From NCBI GenBank assembly GCA_023898725.1, contig CP060236.1:686501-750500 (forward strand): a stretch of DNA of 64,000 nucleotides, in the 5' to 3' direction. Shown in pieces: positions 41,381 through 49,878 of this stretch. Under the pieces are notes generated by a model. The model worked only from the letters and a program-made list of their open reading frames with translations. It searched no databases and was not told the origin of the DNA. The position numbers and the translations under genes are program-made. Source of the DNA: Alphaproteobacteria bacterium. Its GTDB lineage: Bacteria; Pseudomonadota; Alphaproteobacteria; JAUHZC01. Within the stretch, counting starts at the first letter, position 1, and the number at the start of each line of letters is the position of its first letter.

Positions 41381-43213
41381 ATGGGTATAAGAGTTGCGGT
41401 TGTTGCGTACCTATTTCTGATAAGTGTTTCAGGAGTAAATGGTGAACAAAAAGACAGGCTGTATGGAAAAAATCCGTACTTGACTTTGATGGCTTCTCCG
41501 CAGATTCCCGCATCAGCCACACACCTACCAGCAGCCAATCCTCATGCCTCTATGGGACGTGATACGCACTTGCGAACGATCGTGATTGGCAATGCCTTCG
41601 ATTGCTTGTTTCCCTTTGCAAATAAAGGAATTCCTGCTTGTGGAAATGGGATTACTGACGAGCCTTTGGTATTTGAGCGCCTCATGTACCGTAACCCTGA
41701 TGAGCCGTTTACCTTTTATCCGTGGTTGGCATCTTACGTAGAAGTGGCCCCGGATAACAGTTGGGTGCGATTCTCGTTAAATCCTCAAGCAACGTGGGCA
41801 GATGGAAAGCCTGTCAGTGCAGAGGATGTAGCGTTTACGTGCGAGGTGCTACGTACCCAAGGCCGCATCATTTTTCGCAATCTGTACGCATCTGTTGCAC
41901 GGATTGTTGTTGAAAACCCTCATACGGTACGCTTTGTTATGAAAGCATGTGATCACCCCACGGAGAAAGGGAAAACATACTACTCTCGTGAAAACATCAT
42001 GGTCCTAGCGGGGATGACAGTTCTACCCAAGCACGTTATTGGCCCACGCCACCTAGATGAGATTGTTCAAGAGAAACTGCCTGGAAGTGGTCCATACGCT
42101 TACGGTATGGTTGTCAATGGAAGGCGTATTAGTTACGTACGCCGTTCTGATTATTGGGGCGATCGTGCGAGACTTATGATTGCCAAGGGGCGGTACAACT
42201 TTCAGAAACTGACGTTTACATATTTTCGCGAAGCTAATGTGGGGTTTGAGGGTTTGAAAGCAGGTGAAGGCGATTTTTTTATTGAAGAAAATATCCGCAG
42301 GCGCTTGCGTGGGTATACCTTTGATCGATTCACACGGGGTGATGTTACCTTGACGTGCGCTTCAAACGTGCAACCGAAGTCAATGCTCGGTTTTGTCATG
42401 AACACGCGTCAGTTTCCCTTTGATAACTATCACTTCCGCAAGGCGATGGTGCTGGCGTGTGATTGGGGGTGGATAGCACATAATCTTTATGGGGGAGCTT
42501 ATGTGCGTGCGAATAGTTACTTTATGCACACGGATTTTTCTGCCTGCGCAGGTGACACGTTGGTAGCGGGTAGTTCTGTTGCGCAGGTAAAGAAAGCTCC
42601 ACCGCTTCACATAAAAAACCCTCGCCGCCGTCATCAGCGTGTAATTCGACTCTTAAAGCGAGCAGGATGGATTATTAAAAATGGGATCTGTGTTTCTGAA
42701 AAAACCGGCGTACCTTTGGAAATGAGTCTTCTTCTTGAGGGCGATGAGCATAAACCGGAAGCTATTGCCTATGCTCGTAACCTTAAGGCCTTCGGAATCA
42801 CTTTGACAATTCACAGAAAAGATTCCGCGCAATATTGGCGGAAAGTCTTGGCTTTTGACTATCAAATGACCGCTTTTCGGTGGACAGGGTCTCAGTCTCC
42901 TGGGGCCGAGCAACGTAATCGCTGGACAACAGAATCTGCAGACATAAAAGGGTCTTTGAATTTTGCGCAGGTACGCGATGGACAGGTTGATCAGGCGGTC
43001 CGCCTTCTTTTGGGGTCACAAACTTACGAAGAACAACGGTCCGCTGCTCAGATGCTTGATCACCGATTGTTAAGCCTTTATCTTGTTGTGCCACTGGGTC
43101 ATCCCGCACAAACATGTGCGTTGCATGCGTCCAACCTTACATTCCTCACAAAGTCTGATCGACTAAAAATCCCGGAAAAAAGTTTCTGGTGGGATCAAAC
43201 TGCATCACACTAG
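41381..43213 (+). CDS. Extracellular solute-binding protein, family 5 (YejA/OppA-like)
   Basis: Periplasmic binding protein of a peptide-type ABC transporter, 610 aa, with a signal peptide (MGIRVAVVAYLFLISVSGVNG). Landmarks of the family: FDCLFPF near the start, EPLVFERLMYRNPDEPFTFYP, the VAPDNSWVRFSLNPQATWAD-type turn, VSAEDVAFTCEVL, GSGPYAYG, and FPFDNYHFRKAMVLACDW. The DxxxTFYPWLAS and the FxEANVGFEGLKAGEGDFF layout resembles YejA, which takes up microcin C-type and other peptides. No permease or ATPase gene is adjacent, so its partners must be elsewhere. Confidence 0.82.
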   Translation: MGIRVAVVAYLFLISVSGVNGEQKDRLYGKNPYLTLMASPQIPASATHLPAANPHASMGRDTHLRTIVIGNAFDCLFPFANKGIPACGNGITDEPLVFERLMYRNPDEPFTFYPWLASYVEVAPDNSWVRFSLNPQATWADGKPVSAEDVAFTCEVLRTQGRIIFRNLYASVARIVVENPHTVRFVMKACDHPTEKGKTYYSRENIMVLAGMTVLPKHVIGPRHLDEIVQEKLPGSGPYAYGMVVNGRRISYVRRSDYWGDRARLMIAKGRYNFQKLTFTYFREANVGFEGLKAGEGDFFIEENIRRRLRGYTFDRFTRGDVTLTCASNVQPKSMLGFVMNTRQFPFDNYHFRKAMVLACDWGWIAHNLYGGAYVRANSYFMHTDFSACAGDTLVAGSSVAQVKKAPPLHIKNPRRRHQRVIRLLKRAGWIIKNGICVSEKTGVPLEMSLLLEGDEHKPEAIAYARNLKAFGITLTIHRKDSAQYWRKVLAFDYQMTAFRWTGSQSPGAEQRNRWTTESADIKGSLNFAQVRDGQVDQAVRLLLGSQTYEEQRSAAQMLDHRLLSLYLVVPLGHPAQTCALHASNLTFLTKSDRLKIPEKSFWWDQTASH

Positions 43214-43369
43214 TCTAGAAAACCAACACAGCGTTTTTAGCCATTTTAGCCAACGATCGTTGATATTAGACACAGGCAAGAGGGGTGCATCTTGTTGACG
43301 TAGGGTTACTATTGGTATTTATATGGTTTTATGGTTTACGTTACACATGACTGAGGAGCCGCTGATAAG

Positions 43370-44191
43370 ATGAATCAGAATTCGGGAACTTTTCCCCGCA
43401 CACTCCTTGTTTTGATAGTGATGCTATACGGCGTATTGAGCTATCTGGGGATTTGGCAAATCAAGCGTCACCATGAAACGCAAAACGCCATCATCCGCGT
43501 GCATGCGAATCAACGTGAACCCATTGTGGATCTGGATGGTGTTTTGACATCGGTAGCTGCACGTGCTGTTGTTGAGGGTGATGATTTGCGCACCAATCAC
43601 TACTATCGACGGGTGCGCATTAGTGGAACATTTCAGCATGATCGAGAAATGCACGTATATCCCCGCTCTCATGAAGTTTCCTACGGTATCAAAAAAGCGG
43701 GGTTTGATGTGGTGACTCCCTTTCAATTGGAAAATGGCACGCAGATACTCGTCAATCGCGGCTGGGTTCCTGTTGATATTGCCCGGGATCAGTTCATGCG
43801 TGTTCAAATTGATCGCCCTGAAGGAGAGATAGTGTTGATGGCCACTATTTTGCCTGTTCCGCGTAAATCGTGGTTTAGTCCTGATAATAAACCTTCTAAA
43901 AATCAATGGTTTAAAATTGATTATCACGAAATTGTGAAGCATACAGGAATGCATCATTTGATGCCGGTCTATGTCATGTGCGAACCGTATCAGCTGAATG
44001 GTGACTTATCGCCCCAAAATCTCATACAATTTCCAATAATGCTTGGGTATAAAGTCAATATTAGAAATACGCATTTGATGTACGCGGGGGTATGGTATTT
44101 TCTGAGCTTCGTTCTTTTGGGAATGGCATTGGCTTATTACCGTCGGTGGTATCACAGAGCCGACACACATCACACGAGTTTTTTCGTGTAA
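43370..44191 (+). CDS. SURF1-family cytochrome oxidase assembly protein
   Basis: 273 aa with two membrane spans at the ends, the SURF1 plan: LLVLIVMLYGVLSYLGIWQI with LGIWQIKR just after, and WYFLSFVLLGMALAYY. Between them is the periplasmic domain with YYRRVRISGTFQHDREM, PFQLENGTQILVNRGWVPVD and NQWFKIDYHEI. SURF1 helps build the heme a centre of aa3-type cytochrome c oxidase. No cox genes are nearby. A TTGACG at 43295 may be part of its promoter, but the -10 is unclear. Confidence 0.9.
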   Translation: MNQNSGTFPRTLLVLIVMLYGVLSYLGIWQIKRHHETQNAIIRVHANQREPIVDLDGVLTSVAARAVVEGDDLRTNHYYRRVRISGTFQHDREMHVYPRSHEVSYGIKKAGFDVVTPFQLENGTQILVNRGWVPVDIARDQFMRVQIDRPEGEIVLMATILPVPRKSWFSPDNKPSKNQWFKIDYHEIVKHTGMHHLMPVYVMCEPYQLNGDLSPQNLIQFPIMLGYKVNIRNTHLMYAGVWYFLSFVLLGMALAYYRRWYHRADTHHTSFFV

Positions 44192-44263
44192 AATTCAACA
44201 GAATTGGATACACTGCACGAAGGCAATCGTTGCAAAGAGTGTAGGGCAGTGAGGGTATTTATC

Positions 44264-45829
44264 GTGAACCGATACATGCTGTTAGTAGGATGGCTAGTGT
44301 TCTTGAGCGCCGCTTCTGTTCCGCTTGTGGCAAAGCCTGTAGACCCTGTGAGTTTTACCCTTCAGCTAATCCCCGCGCACTCCCCCACGCAAGAGTACCT
44401 TGATGTGAAGCTTGTTTTCCATATTGAAAGTGGCTGGAAAATTCTTCACCCTGATGGTCAGGCTGTTGACGGTATTGCGCCTCGCATTACAACAGATCAA
44501 GGAAAAAATATCCGTGATCTCACAATTACATGGCCCCAATCTAAGAGACCTTTGCGTGATGGAGCGTCGGTTACTATGCGTGTATATCCCCACGATTCGA
44601 AGATTCCCGTGGATTTCATTATGCGAATTGTTTTTTCGATTTGTCGGGAGGAATGTCGTTTTTTTGATGAAAAATTGGCAACACTTTTACCATCACTGCA
44701 GGATTACCAGAGGGGGATAACAAGTCTTCCACCAGTGCCGCTGAAAGAAGTAATGCCCTCTGTTGGGGGAAGCATCGGTATTATTCTTCTGATGGCACTT
44801 TTGGGAGGGTTTATTCTGAATTTTATGCCCTGCGTGCTGCCGGTTTTATCTTTAAAGCTGATGGCATTGACTAAAGGAGATTTTTCCCGGGAAAGCGTCG
44901 TTAGAAAATCTCTGGCCACGTTTGCGGGGCTTATGGTGTCTTTTTGGCTTTTGGCAGTGGCAGTGATATTTTTGCGCAAATTTGGGGTTCATGTTGGGTG
45001 GGGAATGCACTTTCAACAACCGGTTTTTGTTGGCATCATGATGATTGTCTTGATAATTTTTTCGCTCAATATGTTCGGGGTATTTGAGTTTCGGCTTCCT
45101 CTTTTTATGGGGATTAATTTTTCAAGGTTTAGAGACACGCTGTGGCGGGATTTTGGATTGGGCTTTTTGGCCACAGTATTAGCGACACCATGTTCCGCAC
45201 CGTTTTTAGGAACCGCGGTGGGCTATGCTTTGACACATGATGCGGCCACAATTGTGGCTGTATTTACATTTCTCGGAGTAGGATTTGGGATTCCTTATCT
45301 TGTAATAATCCTGAAGCCCACTCTTTATCATTACCTTCCGCGACCGGGACCCTGGATGCAACGGTTGCGTATTATTCTGGGTGCTAGCCTTCTCGTGACG
45401 GTTATCTGGCTGAGCACCGTACTGGTGGGGGAAATTCAGACAGAAAACACGCATTCAGGTGAGTCTACCGTCATTGATGCAAAAAAGCGTATCCATATCT
45501 TTTCACAGATATTACTCGATACACTGATTGCAGAAGGAAAAACAGTTTTTGTTGATATTACTGCGCGTTGGTGTGTGACGTGTATCGCGAATAAAAAATT
45601 CATTCTTTCAGATAGTCGCCTTATTCAAGATTTTAAGGATCAACAAGTCTTCATTTTACAAGGAGACTGGACACGTCCATCTTCGGAAATTACTCGTTTT
45701 ATTAACAATCACGGTCGTTATGGTATTCCATTTAATGCTATTTACAGTCCCAAATGTCCTCACGGTTATGTTTTTCCTGAGGTTTTAACGGTAGAGGCCA
45801 TTCGGTCGCGCGTAAAAATGTGTCGTTAG
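44264..45829 (+). CDS. dsbD: DsbD/ScsB thiol:disulfide interchange protein
   Basis: Moves electrons from cytoplasmic thioredoxin to the periplasm. 521 aa from the GTG at 44264, chosen because GAGGG lies 8 bases upstream. Signal peptide (LLVGWLVFLSAASVPLVAKP), N-terminal domain with the CREEC pair, then the membrane core (eight spans) with conserved cysteines in LNFMPCVLPVLSLK and ATPCSAPFLGTAVG, and a C-terminal thioredoxin domain with WCVTC. All three redox pairs are present. ScsB-like relatives are possible. It may serve cysteine-containing exported proteins made by this genome. Confidence 0.88.
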   Translation: MNRYMLLVGWLVFLSAASVPLVAKPVDPVSFTLQLIPAHSPTQEYLDVKLVFHIESGWKILHPDGQAVDGIAPRITTDQGKNIRDLTITWPQSKRPLRDGASVTMRVYPHDSKIPVDFIMRIVFSICREECRFFDEKLATLLPSLQDYQRGITSLPPVPLKEVMPSVGGSIGIILLMALLGGFILNFMPCVLPVLSLKLMALTKGDFSRESVVRKSLATFAGLMVSFWLLAVAVIFLRKFGVHVGWGMHFQQPVFVGIMMIVLIIFSLNMFGVFEFRLPLFMGINFSRFRDTLWRDFGLGFLATVLATPCSAPFLGTAVGYALTHDAATIVAVFTFLGVGFGIPYLVIILKPTLYHYLPRPGPWMQRLRIILGASLLVTVIWLSTVLVGEIQTENTHSGESTVIDAKKRIHIFSQILLDTLIAEGKTVFVDITARWCVTCIANKKFILSDSRLIQDFKDQQVFILQGDWTRPSSEITRFINNHGRYGIPFNAIYSPKCPHGYVFPEVLTVEAIRSRVKMCR

Positions 45830-45845
45830 TATCGCTTCGTTCCTA

Positions 45846-47132
45846 TCAGGAAGAGGGGCGATCAGGATGTGTTTCCTTAATAAAAAAAGCAAGGAAAAAG
45901 GCCCCCAGCGTTGAGAGAGGAACAACATACAGTGCAGCATGATAATCCATGTATGTGTAGATATAATCAGCTGGTAAAAGGCCTCCACGAGTGGCGTGAC
46001 TTTCAATGAGATGTCCAACAAGGGGGTGATAAATAGGTCCTGTCATCATAACAATCGCATTTACCATCGCTACGGACACACCGCTCATAGAACGCGGAAC
46101 AATCTCACAAATAGATGAAAAAGTAAGGATTTTTGCCGTATAAACAAGGCCTGCCAAAAAAAACAGAACATACATTCCCATCAGCGGTATATCGGCAATA
46201 AAAACAATCATAGCATTTGTAGCAAGGGCTAAGACTGAGCCAAGAACCATGGGGAATCGCCGACTACGCCATAAATCAGAAATAGCTGTGAACAAAGGAC
46301 TTCCTGCGGCTGCTCCTGCAAACATGCACGTAATCGCCATGGCAGCCATTTTTTCAGTCGATTGGGTGGCACGTTCCACAAAAGGGACTCCCCACGCTTC
46401 GCCCCAGACAGTAATAGGTACGTACATAAGCATGCTATAAGTCCCTATAATCCAGGATTGTGGGTTAAGCATAATAGTTTTGAGATTTACCAAAGGGTGA
46501 TTGTGCGTGCCTGTGGATTTAGGGCAAGACAGAAATTTTTTGGGTGGTGGTGCGTGAGGAATGAATAAGAGAAGAAGAAGACCCATCACGACCCCCAGTC
46601 CTGCAAGTGTCACAATACATGCATGGGGGCCTACAGCATTTACATATAAACTTAAGGGGGTCCCTCCCAGAACAGCTCCTAAAGTACCGCAGAGCATAGT
46701 AAGGGCGATTGCGCGCGCCAGGAAACGTGTAGGGAGCCAAAGTGTTGCCAGCTTGACGCAACTCATGAATCCGCACGCTGAGCCCATGCCCATCAAAAAA
46801 CGTCCAATCCATGCAACGTAAATATTTTTTGCAACAATAAAGAGTAGACACCCTATTGCACATAAAAGTGAAGCACTTGATACAAGATAGCGTGGTCCCC
46901 AACGGTCAATCGCAAGCCCCAGAGGAAGTTGCATAAGGGCGTATGCCCATCCATAGGCAGAGATAATTACTCCAAAAGAAGCCGTGTTCAGATTAAGAAT
47001 ATCCATGAGCTCATCATGCAAAATGTTGGGAAAAACACGGACAATAAATTGGTAACAAAAAAAAGCACTTCCAAGAGCGACGGCGCACCATCCTCTGCGG
47101 ATCATTGTCTTTTTGTCTGGGTTTTCGGACAT
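45846..47132 (-). CDS. MFS transporter
   Basis: 428 aa with 12 predicted membrane spans. Signature motif A between spans 2 and 3 is QLPLGLAIDRWGPRYLVSSA, and the motif after span 4 is GRFLMGMGSACGFMSCVKLA. The middle loop (PPPKKFLSCPKSTGTHNH) separates two six-helix halves. The substrate cannot be told. Converges with dsbD 16 bp away, with no terminator evident. Confidence 0.85.
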   Translation of the reverse strand: MSENPDKKTMIRRGWCAVALGSAFFCYQFIVRVFPNILHDELMDILNLNTASFGVIISAYGWAYALMQLPLGLAIDRWGPRYLVSSASLLCAIGCLLFIVAKNIYVAWIGRFLMGMGSACGFMSCVKLATLWLPTRFLARAIALTMLCGTLGAVLGGTPLSLYVNAVGPHACIVTLAGLGVVMGLLLLLFIPHAPPPKKFLSCPKSTGTHNHPLVNLKTIMLNPQSWIIGTYSMLMYVPITVWGEAWGVPFVERATQSTEKMAAMAITCMFAGAAAGSPLFTAISDLWRSRRFPMVLGSVLALATNAMIVFIADIPLMGMYVLFFLAGLVYTAKILTFSSICEIVPRSMSGVSVAMVNAIVMMTGPIYHPLVGHLIESHATRGGLLPADYIYTYMDYHAALYVVPLSTLGAFFLAFFIKETHPDRPSS

Positions 47133-47287
47133 TACAAACTCTAAGAATCTTATGAAGTTTTTGCAAAAAGGAAACCAATCGTCAAATTAAAAATAACATT
47201 TTTCTGATTTTCTGAGGATAGATAAGTATAAAAAATTAAGATTTTATTATGATTCTTTATTTATAATAAAAAAAAATATTTTTTCCC

Positions 47288-49780
47288 ATGAGAAATTACA
47301 TACGATTTTTTTTACTGTTACTTTTAAATATTTCTGTATATTCTAATCTTCAGGCAAAAGAGTCGATTGTTTTTTTTCAATCATCACATGCAGGAGTTAG
47401 TCAAGATTTACCTTTTGTAGTTACCAGCTCTAATAGACGGGCAAGTATTCAGGCAGCCCGGAAAAAACGCGCAGAAGAACGCCAAAAGGCCCGAGAAGCT
47501 GCAGCAGCAAAGCGCAAGGCCGATGCGGCAAAGCGCAGGGCTGATCGTGAAAAGAAAACTGCAAATAGAAAGTCTTCTACAAGGAGTAAATCTACTCGTC
47601 CTCGTATAAATCGTACTTCTAACCGCACCTCAAAGAGTACTAAGTCAAATACACGTTCTGCGCGCACTGCTTCTAAAAAATCTACCAGGCCCACACGCAG
47701 CAGTAAAACATCGGTGAGTTCTTCGCGTGGTGCTAAAAAGAGGGCAGCTCCAGCTCGTGGGGGTTCTAAGAAAAGGGCAGCTCCGGCTCGTGGGGGTTCT
47801 AAGAAAAGGTCAGCTCCGGCCCGTGGGGGTGCTAAAAAAGATTCAGCTCCGGCTCGCGGGGGTGCTAAAAAGGGGGCAGCTCCGGCCCGTGGGGGTGCTA
47901 AAAAGAGGGCAGCTCCGGCCCGTGGGGGTTCTAAAAAAGGGGCAGCTCCGGCTCGTGGGGGTGCTAAAAAAGATTCAGCTCCGGCTCGTGGGGGTGCTAA
48001 AAAAGATTCAGCTCCGGCTCGCGGGGGTGCTAAAAAGGGGGCAGCTCCGGCTCGCGGGGGTGCTAAAAAGGGGGCAGCTCCGGCTCGCGGGGGTGCTAAA
48101 AAGGGGGCAGCTCCGGCCCGTGGAGGTTCTAAGAAAGCCGTCCGATCAGGGAAGAAAGATAATGAACCAGGCGATGATTCCGCCCGCGACAAGAAATCTG
48201 GCGGTTCGGATCAAAAGGGTTCTCGCAAAGGAAAAAGGAAGAAACAATCAGACAATAGCCCTGACAGCGATGAACCAGGCGATGATTCCGCCCGCGACAA
48301 GCAGTCTGGCGGTTCGGATCAAAAGGGTTCTCGCAAAGGAAAAAGGAAGAAACAATCAGACAATAGCCCTGACAGCGATGAACCAGGCGATGATTCCGCC
48401 CGCGACAAGCAGTCTGGCGGTTCGGATCAAAAGGGTTCTCGCAAAGGAAAAAGGAAGAAACAATCAGACAATAGCCCTGACAGCGATGAACCAGGCGATG
48501 ATTCCGCCCGCGACAAGCAGTCTGGCGGTTCGGATCAAAAGGGTTCTCGCAAAGGAAAAAGGAAGAAACAATCAGACAATAGCCCTGACAGCGATGAACC
48601 AGGCGATGATTCCGCCCGCGACAAGCAGTCTGGCGGTTCGGATCAAAAGGGTTCTCGCAAAGGAAAAAGGAAGAAACAATCAGACAATAGCCCTGACAGC
48701 GATGAACCAGGCGATTTTTATGAATTAGATGAAGATTCCTACGATTTAGAGGGTAGTGATGATATTGAAGGTCCTCAGGAAAAAAGCTTTTTCGGTTCAG
48801 GTGAAACTTTTTCAGGCCTTACAGAAAAATCAAGTACTCTTGCTCAGCAAGCAAACGCTTCTACGGGAGGGCTTCTGGGACACGTTGCTAGGGGTATCGT
48901 GCAGGATGTTGTTCCTCAGAACATGCAGGAAGTTGCTGGGGCTGGGATGGCAGGTGATACCCAATCATTAGTTGGTATGGCAGCAGGTGTCGCTCCAGAA
49001 GGTTTTGTGCAGGACTATGCAAACAGTTATGCAGAAGGTGGTATGGAGGGATTCCAGCAAGAAAGTCTTGGTATGGCAGCGCAGGTAGTTCCGGGAAGTG
49101 CTGGAAATGCGATCGAAGCGTATCAGCAAGGTGGCATGGAGGGATTCCAGCAAGAAAGTCTTGGTATGGCAGCGCAGGTAGTTCCGGGAAGTGCTGGGAA
49201 TGCGATCGAAGCGTATCAGCAAGGTGGCATGGAGGGATTCCAGCAAGAAAGTCTTGGTATGGCAGCGCAGGTAGTTCCGGGAAGTGCTGGGAATGCGATC
49301 GAAGCGTATCAGCAAGGTGGCATGGAGGGATTCCAGCAAGAAAGTCTTGGTATGGCAGCGCAGGTAGTTCCGGGAAGTGCTGGGAATGCGATCGAAGCGT
49401 ATCACCAAGGTGGTATGGAGGGATTCCAACAAGAAAGTCTTGGTATGGCAGCGCAGGTGGGGGAATATGGATTCCCACAAGAATCATGGAACAAAAGTTT
49501 TGAGCATAACGAGGGTAGTGAATTTGGGACTAACGGGATGTTCGGTCTCAATGCCGGACATGATGAAGGTTTTTACGAAGACCCCAACGCCGGCCACGGT
49601 TATGAACCCTATCAAGATTCCAATGCCGGATATGATGAAGGTTTTTACGAAGACCCCAACGCCGGCCACGGTTATGAACCCTATCAAGATTCCAATGCCG
49701 GATATGACGAAGGTTTTTACGAAGACCCCAATGCCTTCTATGGTGAGGGTTTTGACCAAAATTATGCTGGTGAGTACTAA
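47288..49780 (+). CDS. Large exported mosaic repeat protein
   Basis: Unknown, 830 aa. Signal peptide MRNYIRFFLLLLLNISVYSN to about LQAKE, then a strongly basic Lys/Arg/Ser/Ala region (about 55-145), twelve KKxxAPARGG repeats, five acidic/basic 36-residue repeats, an acidic stretch (YELDEDSYDLEGSDDIE), four-plus GMEGFQQESLGMAAQ repeats, and a Tyr/Asp/Asn-rich end (GFYEDPNAGHGYEPYQDS). No ribosome site is seen before the ATG, which follows an A/T run. The charge alternates by block from very basic to acidic. It could bind polyanions such as LPS or nucleic acid (inference). Confidence 0.7.
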   Translation: MRNYIRFFLLLLLNISVYSNLQAKESIVFFQSSHAGVSQDLPFVVTSSNRRASIQAARKKRAEERQKAREAAAAKRKADAAKRRADREKKTANRKSSTRSKSTRPRINRTSNRTSKSTKSNTRSARTASKKSTRPTRSSKTSVSSSRGAKKRAAPARGGSKKRAAPARGGSKKRSAPARGGAKKDSAPARGGAKKGAAPARGGAKKRAAPARGGSKKGAAPARGGAKKDSAPARGGAKKDSAPARGGAKKGAAPARGGAKKGAAPARGGAKKGAAPARGGSKKAVRSGKKDNEPGDDSARDKKSGGSDQKGSRKGKRKKQSDNSPDSDEPGDDSARDKQSGGSDQKGSRKGKRKKQSDNSPDSDEPGDDSARDKQSGGSDQKGSRKGKRKKQSDNSPDSDEPGDDSARDKQSGGSDQKGSRKGKRKKQSDNSPDSDEPGDDSARDKQSGGSDQKGSRKGKRKKQSDNSPDSDEPGDFYELDEDSYDLEGSDDIEGPQEKSFFGSGETFSGLTEKSSTLAQQANASTGGLLGHVARGIVQDVVPQNMQEVAGAGMAGDTQSLVGMAAGVAPEGFVQDYANSYAEGGMEGFQQESLGMAAQVVPGSAGNAIEAYQQGGMEGFQQESLGMAAQVVPGSAGNAIEAYQQGGMEGFQQESLGMAAQVVPGSAGNAIEAYQQGGMEGFQQESLGMAAQVVPGSAGNAIEAYHQGGMEGFQQESLGMAAQVGEYGFPQESWNKSFEHNEGSEFGTNGMFGLNAGHDEGFYEDPNAGHGYEPYQDSNAGYDEGFYEDPNAGHGYEPYQDSNAGYDEGFYEDPNAFYGEGFDQNYAGEY
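47732..48127 (+). repeat. 33-bp tandem repeat, 12 copies
   Basis: Each unit encodes (A/S)KK(R/D/G)(A/S)APARGG. Twelve uninterrupted units of 33 bp, then a partial unit (SKKAV). Position 4 alternates Arg, Asp and Gly in an irregular order; units 10-12 encode the same peptide. Confidence 0.95.
48161..48700 (+). repeat. 108-bp tandem repeat, 5 copies
   Basis: Five 108-bp units start at 48161, 48269, 48377, 48485 and 48593, encoding EPGDDSARDKQSGGSDQKGS and a basic KGKRKKQSDNSPDS end. Units 2-5 look identical at the DNA level. A short partial unit (15 bp) follows. Confidence 0.95.
49037..49459 (+). repeat. 90-bp tandem repeat, 4 full copies plus a partial
   Basis: Units at 49037, 49127, 49217 and 49307 encode GGMEGFQQESLGMAAQ then VVPGSAGNAIEAYQQ. 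The partial fifth (49397-49459) ends at AAQVGEYG. Differences are single bases. Confidence 0.93.
49553..49738 (+). repeat. 72-bp tandem repeat, 2 full copies plus a partial
   Basis: Units at 49553 and 49625, with a partial third at 49697, encode AGYDEGFYEDPNAGHGYE then PYQDSN. The third breaks off after DPNA. It is rich in aromatic residues and acids. Confidence 0.92.
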
Positions 49781-49878
49781 GCCCTGAGGAATGAAGGGAC
49801 ATTTCAATTATATTATTCATAATATCTTAACCAAACAATTCTACACTAAAGAAAACCACATTGTTTTGAGAGAGTATT

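Noticed and set aside
47449..48192. Minus-strand open frame of 247 aa opposite the basic repeats
   Set aside because: It is the complement of the APARGG repeat, with the same 33-bp period and no independent start signal.
47732..49738. Regular repeats considered as a CRISPR array
   Set aside because: Units are contiguous and in frame with no unique spacers; they are coding tandem repeats.
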